A DNA stretch of 45,012 nt from Victivallales bacterium (GCA_021733985.1 JAIPJT010000019.1:1-45012), one strand, 5' to 3'; shown: positions 8,847-20,887, numbered from the stretch's first letter. The notes: generated from the letters alone by a model not told the origin. Made by a program: numbers and translations.

Positions 8847-9767
8847 TCATATTAACTCTTTAAATTTTTCCAAAGTTTCAACACTGTTAATATTAACTGT
8901 ATTTAATTTTTTGTCAATCCTTTTGGCAAGACCTGTCAGGACGTTTCCCGGGCCGAATTCAATTATTGTATCAATACCCATTTCAGCAAAAGTTCTTATA
9001 CATTCTTCCCAGCGTACGCTCCCTACAAGCTGTTTCACTACATTCTTTTTTATTTCTTCAGGATCTTCCACTGTTTTCCCGACATAGTTCTGAGCAACAG
9101 CCACAGAAGGCTTATTGAATTCAAAACTTTTTAAAGTTTCTTCAAATTTAGACTCAGCGCTTTTCATTAACTCAGAATGATATGCACCGGCAACTTTAAG
9201 TGGAATAACTTTGGAGACTCCTTTTTCTTTCAAAGCTGCTCTGGTAGCTTTGACTTTTTTAGCATCACCGCTGATAACGATCTGGCCGGGACTGTTATAA
9301 TTCGCAACCTGAGTACCGCATTCATCGCAGGTTTCTTTAATTACTTTAGCATCTGCTCTCAGGACACTTGCCATAGCACCATTAGTGTTTTCACAAGCTT
9401 CCTGCATATATTCTCCTCTTTTGCCAACAAGCTTTACTCCGTCCTCATATGAGTAAACATCTGCAGCATACAATGCACTGAATTCTCCCAAACTTAATCC
9501 TGCAGTAGCAGCCGGCTTCATATCAGGATACAATTCTCTGAAAGCCTCCAGACATGCTACACTCATTGTATAGATGGCCGGCTGACAGGCACGGGTTTCT
9601 GTCAGCTTATCGGCAGGGCCTTCAAAAGAAACTCTTGAAACCGGCCATCCGACAGCCTCGTCTGCCGTGTCAAACACCTTTTTACATACATCATACTTCT
9701 CATACAAATCCCTGCCCATTCCAACAGCCTGGGCTCCCTGGCCTGAAAAAACAAACGCAGCTTTCAT
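8847..9767 (-). CDS. fabD: malonyl-CoA:ACP transacylase (FabD)
   Basis: Transfers malonyl from CoA to ACP, supplying the extender unit. Motifs: the oxyanion-loop string VFSGQGAQAVGMG at the N-terminus, the nucleophile in AGLSLGEFSAL (Ser94 when counted from a GTG two codons upstream; Leu replaces the usual His before Ser), and the catalytic His in AGAYHSELM. I prefer the ATG at 9767 over the GTG at 9773 because GGAG then sits 5 nt upstream. It is the first gene of fabD-fabG-acpP-fabF-lysM. The usual neighbours plsX and fabH are not upstream; fabH lies 11 kb away on the other strand. Confidence 0.95.
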   Translation of the reverse strand: MKAAFVFSGQGAQAVGMGRDLYEKYDVCKKVFDTADEAVGWPVSRVSFEGPADKLTETRACQPAIYTMSVACLEAFRELYPDMKPAATAGLSLGEFSALYAADVYSYEDGVKLVGKRGEYMQEACENTNGAMASVLRADAKVIKETCDECGTQVANYNSPGQIVISGDAKKVKATRAALKEKGVSKVIPLKVAGAYHSELMKSAESKFEETLKSFEFNKPSVAVAQNYVGKTVEDPEEIKKNVVKQLVGSVRWEECIRTFAEMGIDTIIEFGPGNVLTGLAKRIDKKLNTVNINSVETLEKFKELI

Positions 9768-9815
9768 TTTCACTCCATTCTTATTAGTTTTTAATTAACA
9801 TCTAAATACAAACGA

Positions 9816-9829
9816 TACAGTAAACTGTA
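9816..9829. promoter_or_regulatory. palindrome upstream of fabD, candidate operator
   Basis: TACAGT (9816-9821), AA, ACTGTA (9824-9829): a perfect 6-2-6 dyad, 49 nt before the fabD start. On the minus strand a weak promoter candidate lies further upstream (TTGCAT, 17 nt, TATACT, around 9855-9885), which would put the dyad in the transcribed leader. A transcription factor site is possible, but no known fatty-acid regulator consensus was recognised. Confidence 0.3.
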
Positions 9830-9941
9830 AAAAAGAATATATTTTTATATAGTATATATATAAGATAAGATAAATGCAATTATATTATAAACGATTTCAA
9901 CCGGGGCTATTTTAATAAAAAGTATAGAAAAAAATTGTACA

Positions 9942-11018
9942 ATGAAGATTTTTAAATTCAGAAACGGAAACAGTCGTTCGCTGTACAGACAATATGGAAA
10001 CAGTGGAATTATAGTAAATATTTTGTTAATTGTATCTTTTATCTGCAATATTCTTGCTTTAACGGTACCTTTTACAGAATTCGGGCATTTCCTGAGTAAT
10101 CCTGTCAGCTGTACTCTACCGTATTCTGTTTATTTATTATGGTATGAAGGGTTGTACGGGATATCAGTCCTTATTCTCGGGTTTTCAATTCTCTTTCCTT
10201 TTGTAAAACTTTTTATATTAATATATGCCTGGATGTTTGAAACTGAACCAGGATCAAGACATCGACAATTAGGTTTTGTAGAGCCTCTCGGAAAATGGTC
10301 GATGCTGGATGTTTTTGCTACATGTATAATAATAATTTTGTGTAATAAACAGATATTAATATACGGTTATCCAATGATCGGCGTAGATTTTTTTCTAACG
10401 GCAATATTTTTAAGTATGATTTCTTCCTTGATTATACACAACCTGCACATGAGATCAGGAAAAAAAGCTGTTGTAGATACAGCAGAAACGGAAAATCCAA
10501 ATGAACTTTCTGTAAAAATGAAAATTATGTTAATGACTACAGCGGTAATTTCTTTGCTATCTCTCATAATTGTCATATGGTTGCCGTACATTAAAATTTC
10601 GAGTTTTCTCCTGTTTAATTATTCCTACAGTATTTACGATTCTGCAGTATCCCTCATGAATTCCTCAGTTGTGCTGTCGTTATTTATAATGTTTACGCTG
10701 ATATTTTTTCCTTTACTTCACATAATATCAATAATAATCTATCTCACTTTAAAATTTATGAACAAAAAGCACTACCCTAAGCTTGCATATACAATAAAAG
10801 TTTTCTCAAGGTTCAATATGCTGGATGTCTTTCTACTGGCTTTTATAGTTTTTATATCCGAAGGAAGCAGTTTTATTAAAACCGACCAGTTGAGCGGACT
10901 GTATTTAATTTGTTTTTTCATATTTACAAGTTTGATAATTCCATATCTGCTGTTGAGCCTTAAACATCATATTCAACTTTTGAGAACAAATATTAAGCAC
11001 TGGACAAAGCAGACTTAA
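9942..11018 (+). CDS. PqiA-like integral membrane protein
   Basis: A 358-residue multi-pass membrane protein of the PqiA (paraquat-inducible protein A) family. The duplicated family architecture is visible: two related four-helix halves, each with the signature around W/N-S-M-L-D-V-F (EPLGKWSMLDVFATCIII near residue 115-130; FSRFNMLDVFLLAFIVF in the second half). PqiA and related YebS/LetA proteins work with MCE-domain partners in envelope lipid transport. No MCE (PqiB-like) gene is adjacent here, so it is an orphan copy. The N-terminal zinc-ribbon cysteines of some PqiA proteins are not evident. It is divergent from fabD and convergent with the MBL-fold gene. No good ribosome binding site precedes the ATG, so the start is uncertain. 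Confidence 0.75.
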   Translation: MKIFKFRNGNSRSLYRQYGNSGIIVNILLIVSFICNILALTVPFTEFGHFLSNPVSCTLPYSVYLLWYEGLYGISVLILGFSILFPFVKLFILIYAWMFETEPGSRHRQLGFVEPLGKWSMLDVFATCIIIILCNKQILIYGYPMIGVDFFLTAIFLSMISSLIIHNLHMRSGKKAVVDTAETENPNELSVKMKIMLMTTAVISLLSLIIVIWLPYIKISSFLLFNYSYSIYDSAVSLMNSSVVLSLFIMFTLIFFPLLHIISIIIYLTLKFMNKKHYPKLAYTIKVFSRFNMLDVFLLAFIVFISEGSSFIKTDQLSGLYLICFFIFTSLIIPYLLLSLKHHIQLLRTNIKHWTKQT

Positions 11019-11122
11019 AATCACTGAATAATACAAGGCGGCAGGTGAAACGACTTCTGCTTCTGAACCCGGGAGAGTGTTAATGTAGCGTGTATCAAGA
11101 CCGGCTATTATTGTCAGGTAAC

Positions 11123-11141
11123 ATGGAAAATATCTTTCCAT
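11123..11141. repeat. short inverted repeat between convergent genes
   Basis: ATGGAAA (11123-11129) and TTTCCAT (11135-11141) with a 5-nt loop lie between the convergent ends of the pqiA-like and MBL-fold genes. There is no T-run on either side, so a terminator role is only possible. Confidence 0.3.
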
Positions 11142-11156
11142 AAATGAAAGCCTTTA

Positions 11157-11987
11157 CTATACTGAAAATTCAATACCGGTATCTGCAAAGAAAAAACGGT
11201 CTTTAAACTCATTATACAATGCTGCACTTTTCTCAGGTCCTGTACAGTGAGAAACTCCTATATGTTTTATATCATACTTTTTAAAAGCCCCTACAGTTTT
11301 CCTGAATCTCTCATTACCTGCAACTTTTAAGTGGGTACCCCCAATAACAGCAAAAATATTTTTATTTAATTTTTTATATACATAATCCAATATATTAACA
11401 ACCCCTGCATGTGCGCAGCCCAATACTACAATCAACCCTTTTGGCGAATCAATCACCACTGAGTTATCATCTTTTAAAGGATCAGGAATTCTTTCCCCGC
11501 TGCTGTTATAAACAAACTGGCTGGCAGGGTTTATTTCAAAGTCATTAACTCTGGGGACTTCTCCAGTAAGATATACACCTGGAACAATTTCTGAAAAAGC
11601 TTTATTAAAAACAAAATCACCGCCGAGAAGTTCAAGATGTTCTTTCAAACAGCTAATCCCTGAATAGTAAATCCGATTTTGCTTATCACCGTACTTTTTT
11701 GCAAAAACATCAGGATGTGCATATATTTTTTTTCTGCCGGTTAACTTTAATACTGATTCAAGTCCGCCGGTATGATCCCAGTGTCCATGACTTAAAATAA
11801 TCCCGTCAGCCTCCTTAATATCTATATTCAGGGAAAATGCATTATGTATAATACCGAGCCCCTGGCCGGTATCGAACAGAAATTTATTATTATCTGTCTC
11901 AATAAAACAGGCAAAACCGTGTTCTCCTATAAGAGAACTAAACGTTTTTACACTATTATCACATAATACAGTTAATTTTACATTCAT
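11157..11987 (-). CDS. MBL-fold metallohydrolase, dihydropterin/RFA-P synthase-like class
   Basis: A 276-residue metallo-beta-lactamase-fold protein. The metal site is clear: LSHGHWDHTGG (H67, H69, D71, H72), the later His in GCAHAGVVNILDYV, and IGGTHL. The N-terminal LTVLCDN and the GEHGFACFIE string match the subgroup often labelled 7,8-dihydropterin-6-methyl-4-(beta-D-ribofuranosyl)-aminobenzene-5'-phosphate synthase-like. In most bacteria carrying this subgroup the substrate is unknown. A GAGGGAG ribosome binding site precedes the ATG. The decayed insertion element lies only 12 nt further upstream, so the native promoter may have been displaced. Confidence 0.8.
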   Translation of the reverse strand: MNVKLTVLCDNSVKTFSSLIGEHGFACFIETDNNKFLFDTGQGLGIIHNAFSLNIDIKEADGIILSHGHWDHTGGLESVLKLTGRKKIYAHPDVFAKKYGDKQNRIYYSGISCLKEHLELLGGDFVFNKAFSEIVPGVYLTGEVPRVNDFEINPASQFVYNSSGERIPDPLKDDNSVVIDSPKGLIVVLGCAHAGVVNILDYVYKKLNKNIFAVIGGTHLKVAGNERFRKTVGAFKKYDIKHIGVSHCTGPEKSAALYNEFKDRFFFADTGIEFSV

Positions 11988-12009
11988 TTTTTCTCCCTCA
12001 TCTTAAATT

Positions 12010-13071
12010 GGTTTTGTAAATTTGTATAGTCGTTTATTTGTTTATTAGTTGAGCTTTTTAGGCTCAAAACACTATTTAAGATTTCTATTTTTCTCAGAAA
12101 AATGCTTCTCCCCTCATTTTTCTATGTTTTTTGTTCTATAAAATCAAGAGAAGACTCAATGCTGCCACCATCTGATTGTACTTGTTAACACTGTGGAGCT
12201 CCAGCCCGATATTTTATACTTAAACGACGGCAAAATAGGCAATCAGGTTCGATGTAAAGTATGTAATAAACTTACTCCAACACATCGTATCAGAATTGAA
12301 AGTAAAGCAAAATATTTTTGCCCTTATTGTGGAGGTGCAATGTACCTTTGGAAACAGGATTCATTGAGGACAATTTTAAATGTCCCAATAACAAAGGCTC
12401 GTTTTATCTCAATAATCTAAAAGCACTAACCCGGGAAGAACAAGCAATACGAACAACAGGCAATAAAAGTCAATTCAAGTTGCGTTATCAATACCGTGAA
12501 TATCACTTCAAGCTTCAGGATCTGCAATGTGCGAGACCCGCTTTTTCCAATAAGCAAAGAATATCGCCGCCTCAAACAGATTATTGAGCGGCTGAACCGT
12601 ACATACAAGTTTCATACCAGACCAGGGGCAGGATTTAAAACCTTTGAAGGTGCTGTCTGCCTAACTGTATTATTTGTTGCATTTTATAATTTCATGCGTC
12701 CGCATTCAACATTGAAAGTCAGAGTTCCTGATCCGCTTAAATGCCTCAAAGGTATTAACTATATCCACGAATGTAGACTACCTTACTTCAGGAAGCTGCT
12801 TAATAACCATTCCGGCAAATTTTCAAAGAACACGGAACACGAAAAAAGAATTTCTTTCTTTTTTCAACAACAACTGTTTCTCATCATCCTGCTTAAACAG
12901 GAACTAAAGAGAAATATTATATAAAAAACGAACTTGAGAGCGGCTTTATGCTGATTTTTCTCTTGAATTTCTGGCGTAATATGATTCAAACGATTAAACG
13001 AATCAGCAATTCAACAAATAAACAAAAGCTTTTCATCATCAAAATGCTCTATTCATCTTATTTTTGACACT
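12010..13071 (+). mobile_element. decayed insertion-sequence copy flanked by 10-bp direct repeats
   Basis: The segment carries a broken transposase and is bounded by identical ATCTTAAATT copies at 12000-12009 and 13072-13081, which could be a target-site duplication. Terminal inverted repeats are not convincing: the two ends share only short imperfect similarity, plus an inverted GTTTATTTGTT near 12030 and 13015. The element lies between trpA and the MBL-fold gene, which both read on the minus strand. The boundaries are an inference from the direct repeats. Confidence 0.45.
12102..12924 (+). pseudogene. transposase remnant with stop, frameshifts and internal deletion
   Basis: Pieces of one transposase can be followed through shifting frames. 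From ATG 12102 the frame reads into CTC-stop-HCGAP, with TAA at 12186-12188. The next frame (from about 12205) reads LYLNDGKIGNQVRCKVC and later CPYCGGAMYLWKQD, giving two CxxC zinc-finger pairs. After about 12355 the first frame resumes (CPNNKGSFYLNNLKALTREE, then QFKLRYQYREYHF). From about 12540 the second frame gives EYRRLKQIIERLNRTYKFHT and FVAFYNFMRPHSTL, a typical C-terminal end of a DDE transposase. The DDE catalytic core that should lie between is missing, so the copy is dead. The exact IS family is not assigned. Confidence 0.75.
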
Positions 13072-13165
13072 ATCTTAAATTATTGATTTAACTTAATCAT
13101 AGTTTAATACAAGGACTGCACAGCTTACATAATCAATTCCTGTATTTATATACCATTTATATAAA

Positions 13166-13963
13166 CTACAACGGTTCAGTTAATGAAGAAACAAATTTTT
13201 TTAAGCTTTCAACAGTTCCGGTATTATCAGCTATTTTCTGAATTTTACTTACAATTGCACTTCCAACAACTATACCGTCAACTCCGCTTTCCGCAGCCGC
13301 CTTGACGTGCTCCGGTGAAGAAATACCAAAACCTACCACAACAGGAAGGTCTGTGTATTTCCTTATAATATTAATTTTTTTTTCAACGTTTTCAGCAAAA
13401 CCCTTTCTTTTGCCTGTTACTCCTTCGCGAGAGACATAATAGACAAAACAAGAAGCGTAATCGGTTATCTTTTTTATTCTCTGCTCTTTTGTATTAGGCG
13501 CAACAAGTGCTACAAGTCCAAGACCGTTTTTCTCTGCCTCTTCTCTGTATTCGCGGCTTTCTTCAGGAATTAGATCTAAAAGCAAAAGTCCATCTAAACC
13601 GGCTCCATTTACCGCTGCGCAGAATTTTTTGAAGTCCTGTGCATATGCAGCAAGGTTCAGGTAAGTATAAAATATCACCGGCAGATCTTTATGCTTAGCT
13701 TTAATATCATTTACAAGTTTAATACATCTCTCAGGAGTCATCCCGGAATTAAGCGCTCTTTGAGCTGAACGCTGATTAACTTCACCGTCGGCAAGCGGGT
13801 CCGAAAACGGTATTCCTAATTCTAACATATCTATCCCGCCTTTCACCAACGCATCAACAATCTCTATACTTTTTTCATAAGTAGGATCTCCTGCAGTTAT
13901 ATAGGCAATAAAGGCAGGCTTTTCTCTATTTGTAAAAAAACGTTTAATGTTACTTTTACCCAT
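13166..13963 (-). CDS. trpA: tryptophan synthase alpha subunit
   Basis: TrpA splits indole-3-glycerol phosphate to indole and glyceraldehyde 3-phosphate and passes indole to TrpB. Length (265) and blocks fit: LELGIPFSDPLADG with the catalytic Glu48 and Asp59, the loop region YYVSREGVTGKR, VGFGISSPEHV and GIVVGSAIV for phosphate binding. Directly after the Asp the sequence is EVNQRSAQRAL, where most TrpA have P-x-I-Q, a lineage-type deviation worth noting. No other trp gene is near, so the gene is separated from its pathway partners at least within this window. GGAGAAC gives a ribosome binding site. Confidence 0.95.
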   Translation of the reverse strand: MGKSNIKRFFTNREKPAFIAYITAGDPTYEKSIEIVDALVKGGIDMLELGIPFSDPLADGEVNQRSAQRALNSGMTPERCIKLVNDIKAKHKDLPVIFYTYLNLAAYAQDFKKFCAAVNGAGLDGLLLLDLIPEESREYREEAEKNGLGLVALVAPNTKEQRIKKITDYASCFVYYVSREGVTGKRKGFAENVEKKINIIRKYTDLPVVVGFGISSPEHVKAAAESGVDGIVVGSAIVSKIQKIADNTGTVESLKKFVSSLTEPL

Positions 13964-13985
13964 TGTAAGTTCTCCAAAATATTTT

Positions 13986-14004
13986 AACCCGTTTAATTTG
14001 GGTT
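13986..14004. repeat. small dyad upstream of trpA
   Basis: AACCC (13986-13990) and GGGTT (14000-14004), within AACCCGTTTAATTTGGGTT, lie about 20-40 nt before the trpA start. The same arms (AACCCG ... AATTTGGGTT on the minus strand) occur at 39954-39979 upstream of a ClC gene, so this may be a short dispersed dyad or a shared operator. Confidence 0.3.
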
Positions 14005-14088
14005 TAAACCTAAAGATAACACTTTATATATACTTTTACCACAACAAAACGCTTTTTTGACTTTACAGCAACCATTGTTTAACCGGAA

Positions 14089-14646
14089 TCAAATTGTTAT
14101 ATTGAGCAGTCTCTTCATAGTCATGGTAAAAATCTCCATAGTCCATTCAACATCAGCAAATGCCCTGTGCGCCGGACCCGTATCAGAATCCAGCCCGAAA
14201 ACACCTTTCAAATACTGAAGGCTGTAGCTTTTTAATCCTGGGTAAGCCTGTTTGATAAGTGGTATTGTATCCATAGTCCTACCACCCCAGGTACCGAGAT
14301 TTTGCCTGGCAAGGCTTTCCTGTAGAAAACTTAGGTCAAAACGGGCGTTGTGTGCAACTAAAGTCGAGCCCTCAGAAAAATTAATAAATTCCAGGCCTAC
14401 TTTATCAAAAGCAGGATATTTCACAACCATTTCATTTGTAATATTGTGAATCCTGGAAATTTTTTTGCTTATATAACAGTTTGGATTTACAATGGAAGAA
14501 TAGTATTTCAAATCGCCGTCGGTTTCAATTCTTATACCTGCTATCTCAACTATTCTGTTGTAAACCGGCGACATCCCTGTTGTTTCTAAATCAAATACTG
14601 TAAAAGGGCCTAATTTATACCATTGATTCGGTGCAGGTTTTTCCAT
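14089..14646 (-). CDS. DnaQ-like 3'-5' exonuclease (DEDDh family)
   Basis: A 185-residue exonuclease of the DnaQ/epsilon family. All three Exo motifs are visible: FTVFDLETTGM (Exo I, DxE), LVAHNARFDLSFL (Exo II) and HRAFADVEWT (Exo III, HxAxxD). It could be the proofreading subunit of DNA polymerase III or a free-standing exonuclease; the sequence alone does not decide. The start ATG lies one base after the stop of the upstream MurC-like gene (TAAT-ATG), so translation is probably coupled. A 125-nt gap separates it from trpA. Confidence 0.88.
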   Translation of the reverse strand: MEKPAPNQWYKLGPFTVFDLETTGMSPVYNRIVEIAGIRIETDGDLKYYSSIVNPNCYISKKISRIHNITNEMVVKYPAFDKVGLEFINFSEGSTLVAHNARFDLSFLQESLARQNLGTWGGRTMDTIPLIKQAYPGLKSYSLQYLKGVFGLDSDTGPAHRAFADVEWTMEIFTMTMKRLLNITI

Positions 14647-14647
14647 A

Positions 14648-16126
14648 TTAAATTTCTTTCAGGATTTCTTTCGCCAAACCAGGAAGAGAATTATCTCTCG
14701 CACCCATTATTATAACTATATCACCGCATTGGGTTTTATCCTTCAAAAAGCGCTTCAACTCATTTCTTGTACTGAATGAAATGAATTTTTCAGGCTCCTC
14801 ACTTTTTTCTGCAAATTCTTCTGCAACATCAGAAGATTTCGGATCAGGGATACAAGAACCGCCGGAGTAATAAACAGGCATCAGTATAAATCTGTCTTCT
14901 TTTCCAAGGTTTTTCTCTACAGCAGAGAACAGTTCGTTAAGCATAAACCTAAAAGGTTTGAAGCCGTGGGGCTGAAAAACAGCAAATACTTTACCACTAC
15001 ACAAACCCTTTGCACACTTTAAAGCCCCTTCAATTTTATTCGCATTATGAGCAAAATCACAATAGACATCAACATCTTTCAATGCTTTCCCAATATACTC
15101 AAATCTTCTTTGCACCCCCTGAAAAACAGTCATTGAATTTAAAAAATCGCTAATATCAACAATTTTTCCCATATTTAATAAATCATATAAAGCCTGAACA
15201 GCAAGAAAATTCCCTGCATTATATTTACCGGGTATGGGCATATTAAAGTGTCTGCAAATATCATTTTTCTTAAAATCAACAGTTATATTTCCCTTTTTTA
15301 TTTTATAATTTTCAAAATACCAGTTATTCCTATCAAGATTCGTCTCTCCTCTATCAGAAAAAAGAACAACATCAAGATGAGAATAAACTTCGGGATTGAG
15401 CTGTTTAAATATTTCTTTTTCTATAACAGCACCTTTTTGTGTATTTAAAAGGAACTTTTCAAAGACCTTAATCAGTTCTTCAATCGAATAATGATCCTTG
15501 CCAATATTAAGTAAAACGGTATAATCAGGGAAAAACCGAAGCAGGCTCTTATCGCTTTCATCGCTTTCAAATATCAACCATTTTCCATTTCCGGGTTTAA
15601 AATTCCCCGGATACATATCAGTAATAAATGATTTAATGAAACCTCCAACTATAATGACAGGATCAAGTTTCAAGCGCTCAAAAGTTTCTGCGATCAAAGA
15701 TGCAACAGTAGTTTTCCCACTTGTACCTGCGACCGCTATGGAAGTCCTGCCTTTTTTCCCGTGTTCAAACAGTTCAATCAGCAGTTCCGCCCTATGCAGC
15801 CTCCTAATCCCTTCGCTTACTAAATAATCAGGGTTTCCATCTTCTATAGCTGTAGAATAAACTATATAGTCAGGGCTGGAATATTTAATATAAGAACCAT
15901 CCTGTGCATAAAGCTTAATCCCAAGTTTAAGTAAATGATCATAAAGGCTTTTATTCTCAGGAAGAAACAACGCCCTGTCACTTCCTGAAACTTCAAAACC
16001 TTTCCATTTCAAATACTGTGCGAGTCCGCTCATGCCAATACCAAAAACGCCCACAATATGAAATGATAAGCTTTTATTCTCTAAATCTATTTTTTTATTA
16101 TATTCCAGAACATCCATTTTAAACAT
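14648..16126 (-). CDS. MurC-like Mur ligase (UDP-N-acetylmuramate:amino acid/peptide ligase)
   Basis: A 492-residue cytoplasmic Mur ligase with the three-domain order: N-terminal UDP-binding fold (FHIVGVFGIGMSGLAQYLK), central ATPase (P-loop VAGTSGKTTVASLIAE, then FESDESDKSLLRF) and a C-terminal Rossmann domain (DVYCDFAHNANKIEGAL). The N-terminal string resembles MurC (UDP-MurNAc:L-alanine ligase). However, the P-loop has Ser where MurC normally has His (GTHGKTT), and the gene is outside a division/cell-wall cluster. Alternatives are a divergent MurC or an Mpl-like recycling ligase. It sits 14 nt after the GT2-GtrA gene and 1 nt before the exonuclease gene in a long run transcribed on the minus strand. 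Confidence 0.75.
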   Translation of the reverse strand: MFKMDVLEYNKKIDLENKSLSFHIVGVFGIGMSGLAQYLKWKGFEVSGSDRALFLPENKSLYDHLLKLGIKLYAQDGSYIKYSSPDYIVYSTAIEDGNPDYLVSEGIRRLHRAELLIELFEHGKKGRTSIAVAGTSGKTTVASLIAETFERLKLDPVIIVGGFIKSFITDMYPGNFKPGNGKWLIFESDESDKSLLRFFPDYTVLLNIGKDHYSIEELIKVFEKFLLNTQKGAVIEKEIFKQLNPEVYSHLDVVLFSDRGETNLDRNNWYFENYKIKKGNITVDFKKNDICRHFNMPIPGKYNAGNFLAVQALYDLLNMGKIVDISDFLNSMTVFQGVQRRFEYIGKALKDVDVYCDFAHNANKIEGALKCAKGLCSGKVFAVFQPHGFKPFRFMLNELFSAVEKNLGKEDRFILMPVYYSGGSCIPDPKSSDVAEEFAEKSEEPEKFISFSTRNELKRFLKDKTQCGDIVIIMGARDNSLPGLAKEILKEI

Positions 16127-16140
16127 TATTTTAATACAAA

Positions 16141-17277
16141 TTACAATTCTGTATCAGAAATGGTTTCTTCCTCATGTTTATGTTTCCATGTCCACATAGA
16201 GTTTAACCCGTAATTAATTAAAGTCGCAATTATTATTCCTATGCAGATCGCTATCAGGTCATAAAGCCCGAAAATGTAAACCAGACTTAAAACTATTGAA
16301 TAGTTTATAATCCCTGCTATCCCTGCAACTATGTGAAATTTGAGCATTTTTTTTATAATGTGGCTGCGATTTTTCCTCTTTTTGAATGTCCAGGCATTGT
16401 TTAGGAAAAAGTTTGTAATGATTGAACATTCAATTCCAATAGGAGAAGCAATTTCAAGTATTACATAAAACAGTCTAGTTAAGGTTATATAAACTCCCAG
16501 GTTGACTATAATTCCTGAAGCTCCTACAAAACAAAACTTTATAAGTTCTTCTGAGTGGCTGAATCTTAGTTTTATTAAGTTTAATAAAAAATTCAAACGA
16601 TCCTTAGCTGAAAGCTTTGTTTCACCTGCAAGCCTATTCGAAAAAATAATCGGCACTTCAATGACCTCTGCCCCGTTTTTTATCAGCTCAAACAGAAAAG
16701 AGGACTGAAAAGAGTATCCGTTTGTAGAAATAAAATCAAAACTGCACTTTTTTATAAGATCGGCCTTTATGCATTTGAAACCTGAAGTGCAGTCTCTGAT
16801 TCTGGGTATGCCTCCAAATAAGCGTATCAGCCAATTACCAAAAAGACTGTATATCTTCTGTATAATAGAAAAATATGGAGTGCCTCCTCCCTGAGCAAAT
16901 CTGGAGCCAACAACTAAAGAAAAGCCATTGTTGATCAGCGATATAAAAACAGGTATCGAATCAGGATCATGCTGACCGTCCGCATCCATTTGAATTATCA
17001 AATCAGGCTCAAACCTTTTGAGGGCATATTCTATCCCTTTTTTATAAGCATCACCCAATCCCTGTTTTTCTTCAGAAATTATGTACAGGTTATAGTATTT
17101 ATTTTGTAAAAAACTGACTATTTTTTCAGTACCGTCAGGAGAATTGTCGTCTACTACTAAAACATACAGTTCATGTGTCTTAATTTTTTCCCTCTGTTCG
17201 AAGATTCCCCTTATAACAGCTTCAATATTTTCAGATTCATTGTATGTAGGTAATATTACACAGGCTATCGGTCTCAT
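16141..17277 (-). CDS. GT2 glycosyltransferase (dolichol-P-mannose synthase-like) fused to GtrA
   Basis: A 378-residue two-domain membrane glycosyltransferase. Residues 1 to about 230 form a GT-A family 2 domain with VILPTYNESENIE, VVDDNSPDGTE, the metal-binding MDADGQHDP and DCTSGFKCI, as in DPM1/polyprenyl-phosphate sugar transferases. Residues about 245-368 are a GtrA-like four-helix domain (FCFVGASGIIVNLGVYITL ... YGLNSMWTW). Such fusions make or move polyprenyl-phosphate-linked sugars for envelope glycans or protein glycosylation; the sugar is not predictable. It follows the YgjP-like gene by 117 nt and precedes the MurC-like ligase by 14 nt. Confidence 0.88.
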   Translation of the reverse strand: MRPIACVILPTYNESENIEAVIRGIFEQREKIKTHELYVLVVDDNSPDGTEKIVSFLQNKYYNLYIISEEKQGLGDAYKKGIEYALKRFEPDLIIQMDADGQHDPDSIPVFISLINNGFSLVVGSRFAQGGGTPYFSIIQKIYSLFGNWLIRLFGGIPRIRDCTSGFKCIKADLIKKCSFDFISTNGYSFQSSFLFELIKNGAEVIEVPIIFSNRLAGETKLSAKDRLNFLLNLIKLRFSHSEELIKFCFVGASGIIVNLGVYITLTRLFYVILEIASPIGIECSIITNFFLNNAWTFKKRKNRSHIIKKMLKFHIVAGIAGIINYSIVLSLVYIFGLYDLIAICIGIIIATLINYGLNSMWTWKHKHEEETISDTEL

Positions 17278-17394
17278 ATATAAACTTTCTGTTTACAGCA
17301 TATTAAAATCAACACTTAAAAAGGAGTATTTAATAAATACACACAATAATTTTTTAATAATTTACAGCATTTTTGTAATTAATACTAACAAAAA

Positions 17395-20673
<3,279 letters not shown>

Positions 20674-20719
20674 CGACAGCTTTCAAACTTTATCATCCTA
20701 TTTTTTAAAAAAAAATTAA

Positions 20720-20748
20720 ATTATCAACTTTGTTGAAACCATTAACAA
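20720..20748 (-). promoter_or_regulatory. putative promoter of the XRE-PAS gene with internal palindrome
   Basis: On the minus strand TTGTTA (20748-20743), a 17-nt spacer and GATAAT (20725-20720) make a plausible sigma-70-type promoter about 45 nt before the start codon. The spacer and -10 edge carry the dyad TCAAC-TTT-GTTGA (20724-20736), where a bound regulator would block RNA polymerase. A related inverted half AACAAAGTT recurs at 20773-20781 in front of the divergent fabH. Confidence 0.5.
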
Positions 20749-20798
20749 TAATGTAAATTATATATCAAAAAAAACAAAGTTAAATTGCTTTTAAGTCA

Positions 20799-20804
20799 TA
20801 TAAT
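20799..20804 (+). promoter_or_regulatory. putative -10 element of fabH
   Basis: A perfect TATAAT lies about 85 nt before fabH. The best -35 position (20776-20781, AAAGTT) is poor and overlaps the AACAAAGTT half-site that mirrors AACTTTGTT in the XRE-PAS promoter. This could be an activator- or repressor-controlled promoter; the call rests on the -10 alone. Confidence 0.35.
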
Positions 20805-20887
20805 ATTAAATTTTCAGACTTATGTATTTGGAAGTTAAAAAAAATTATATATTATCGTTTATTTTTAAATTATGAGGTAATTAGCAT

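Noticed and set aside
10905-11141. 78-codon frame on the minus strand overlapping the end of the pqiA-like gene
   Set aside because: Mostly antisense to a well-supported membrane protein gene, and no family motif is visible.
12318-12587. Open frame in the insertion-element remnant as an independent gene
   Set aside because: It reads partly out of frame; only its middle part matches the transposase pattern, so it is a fragment of the pseudogene.
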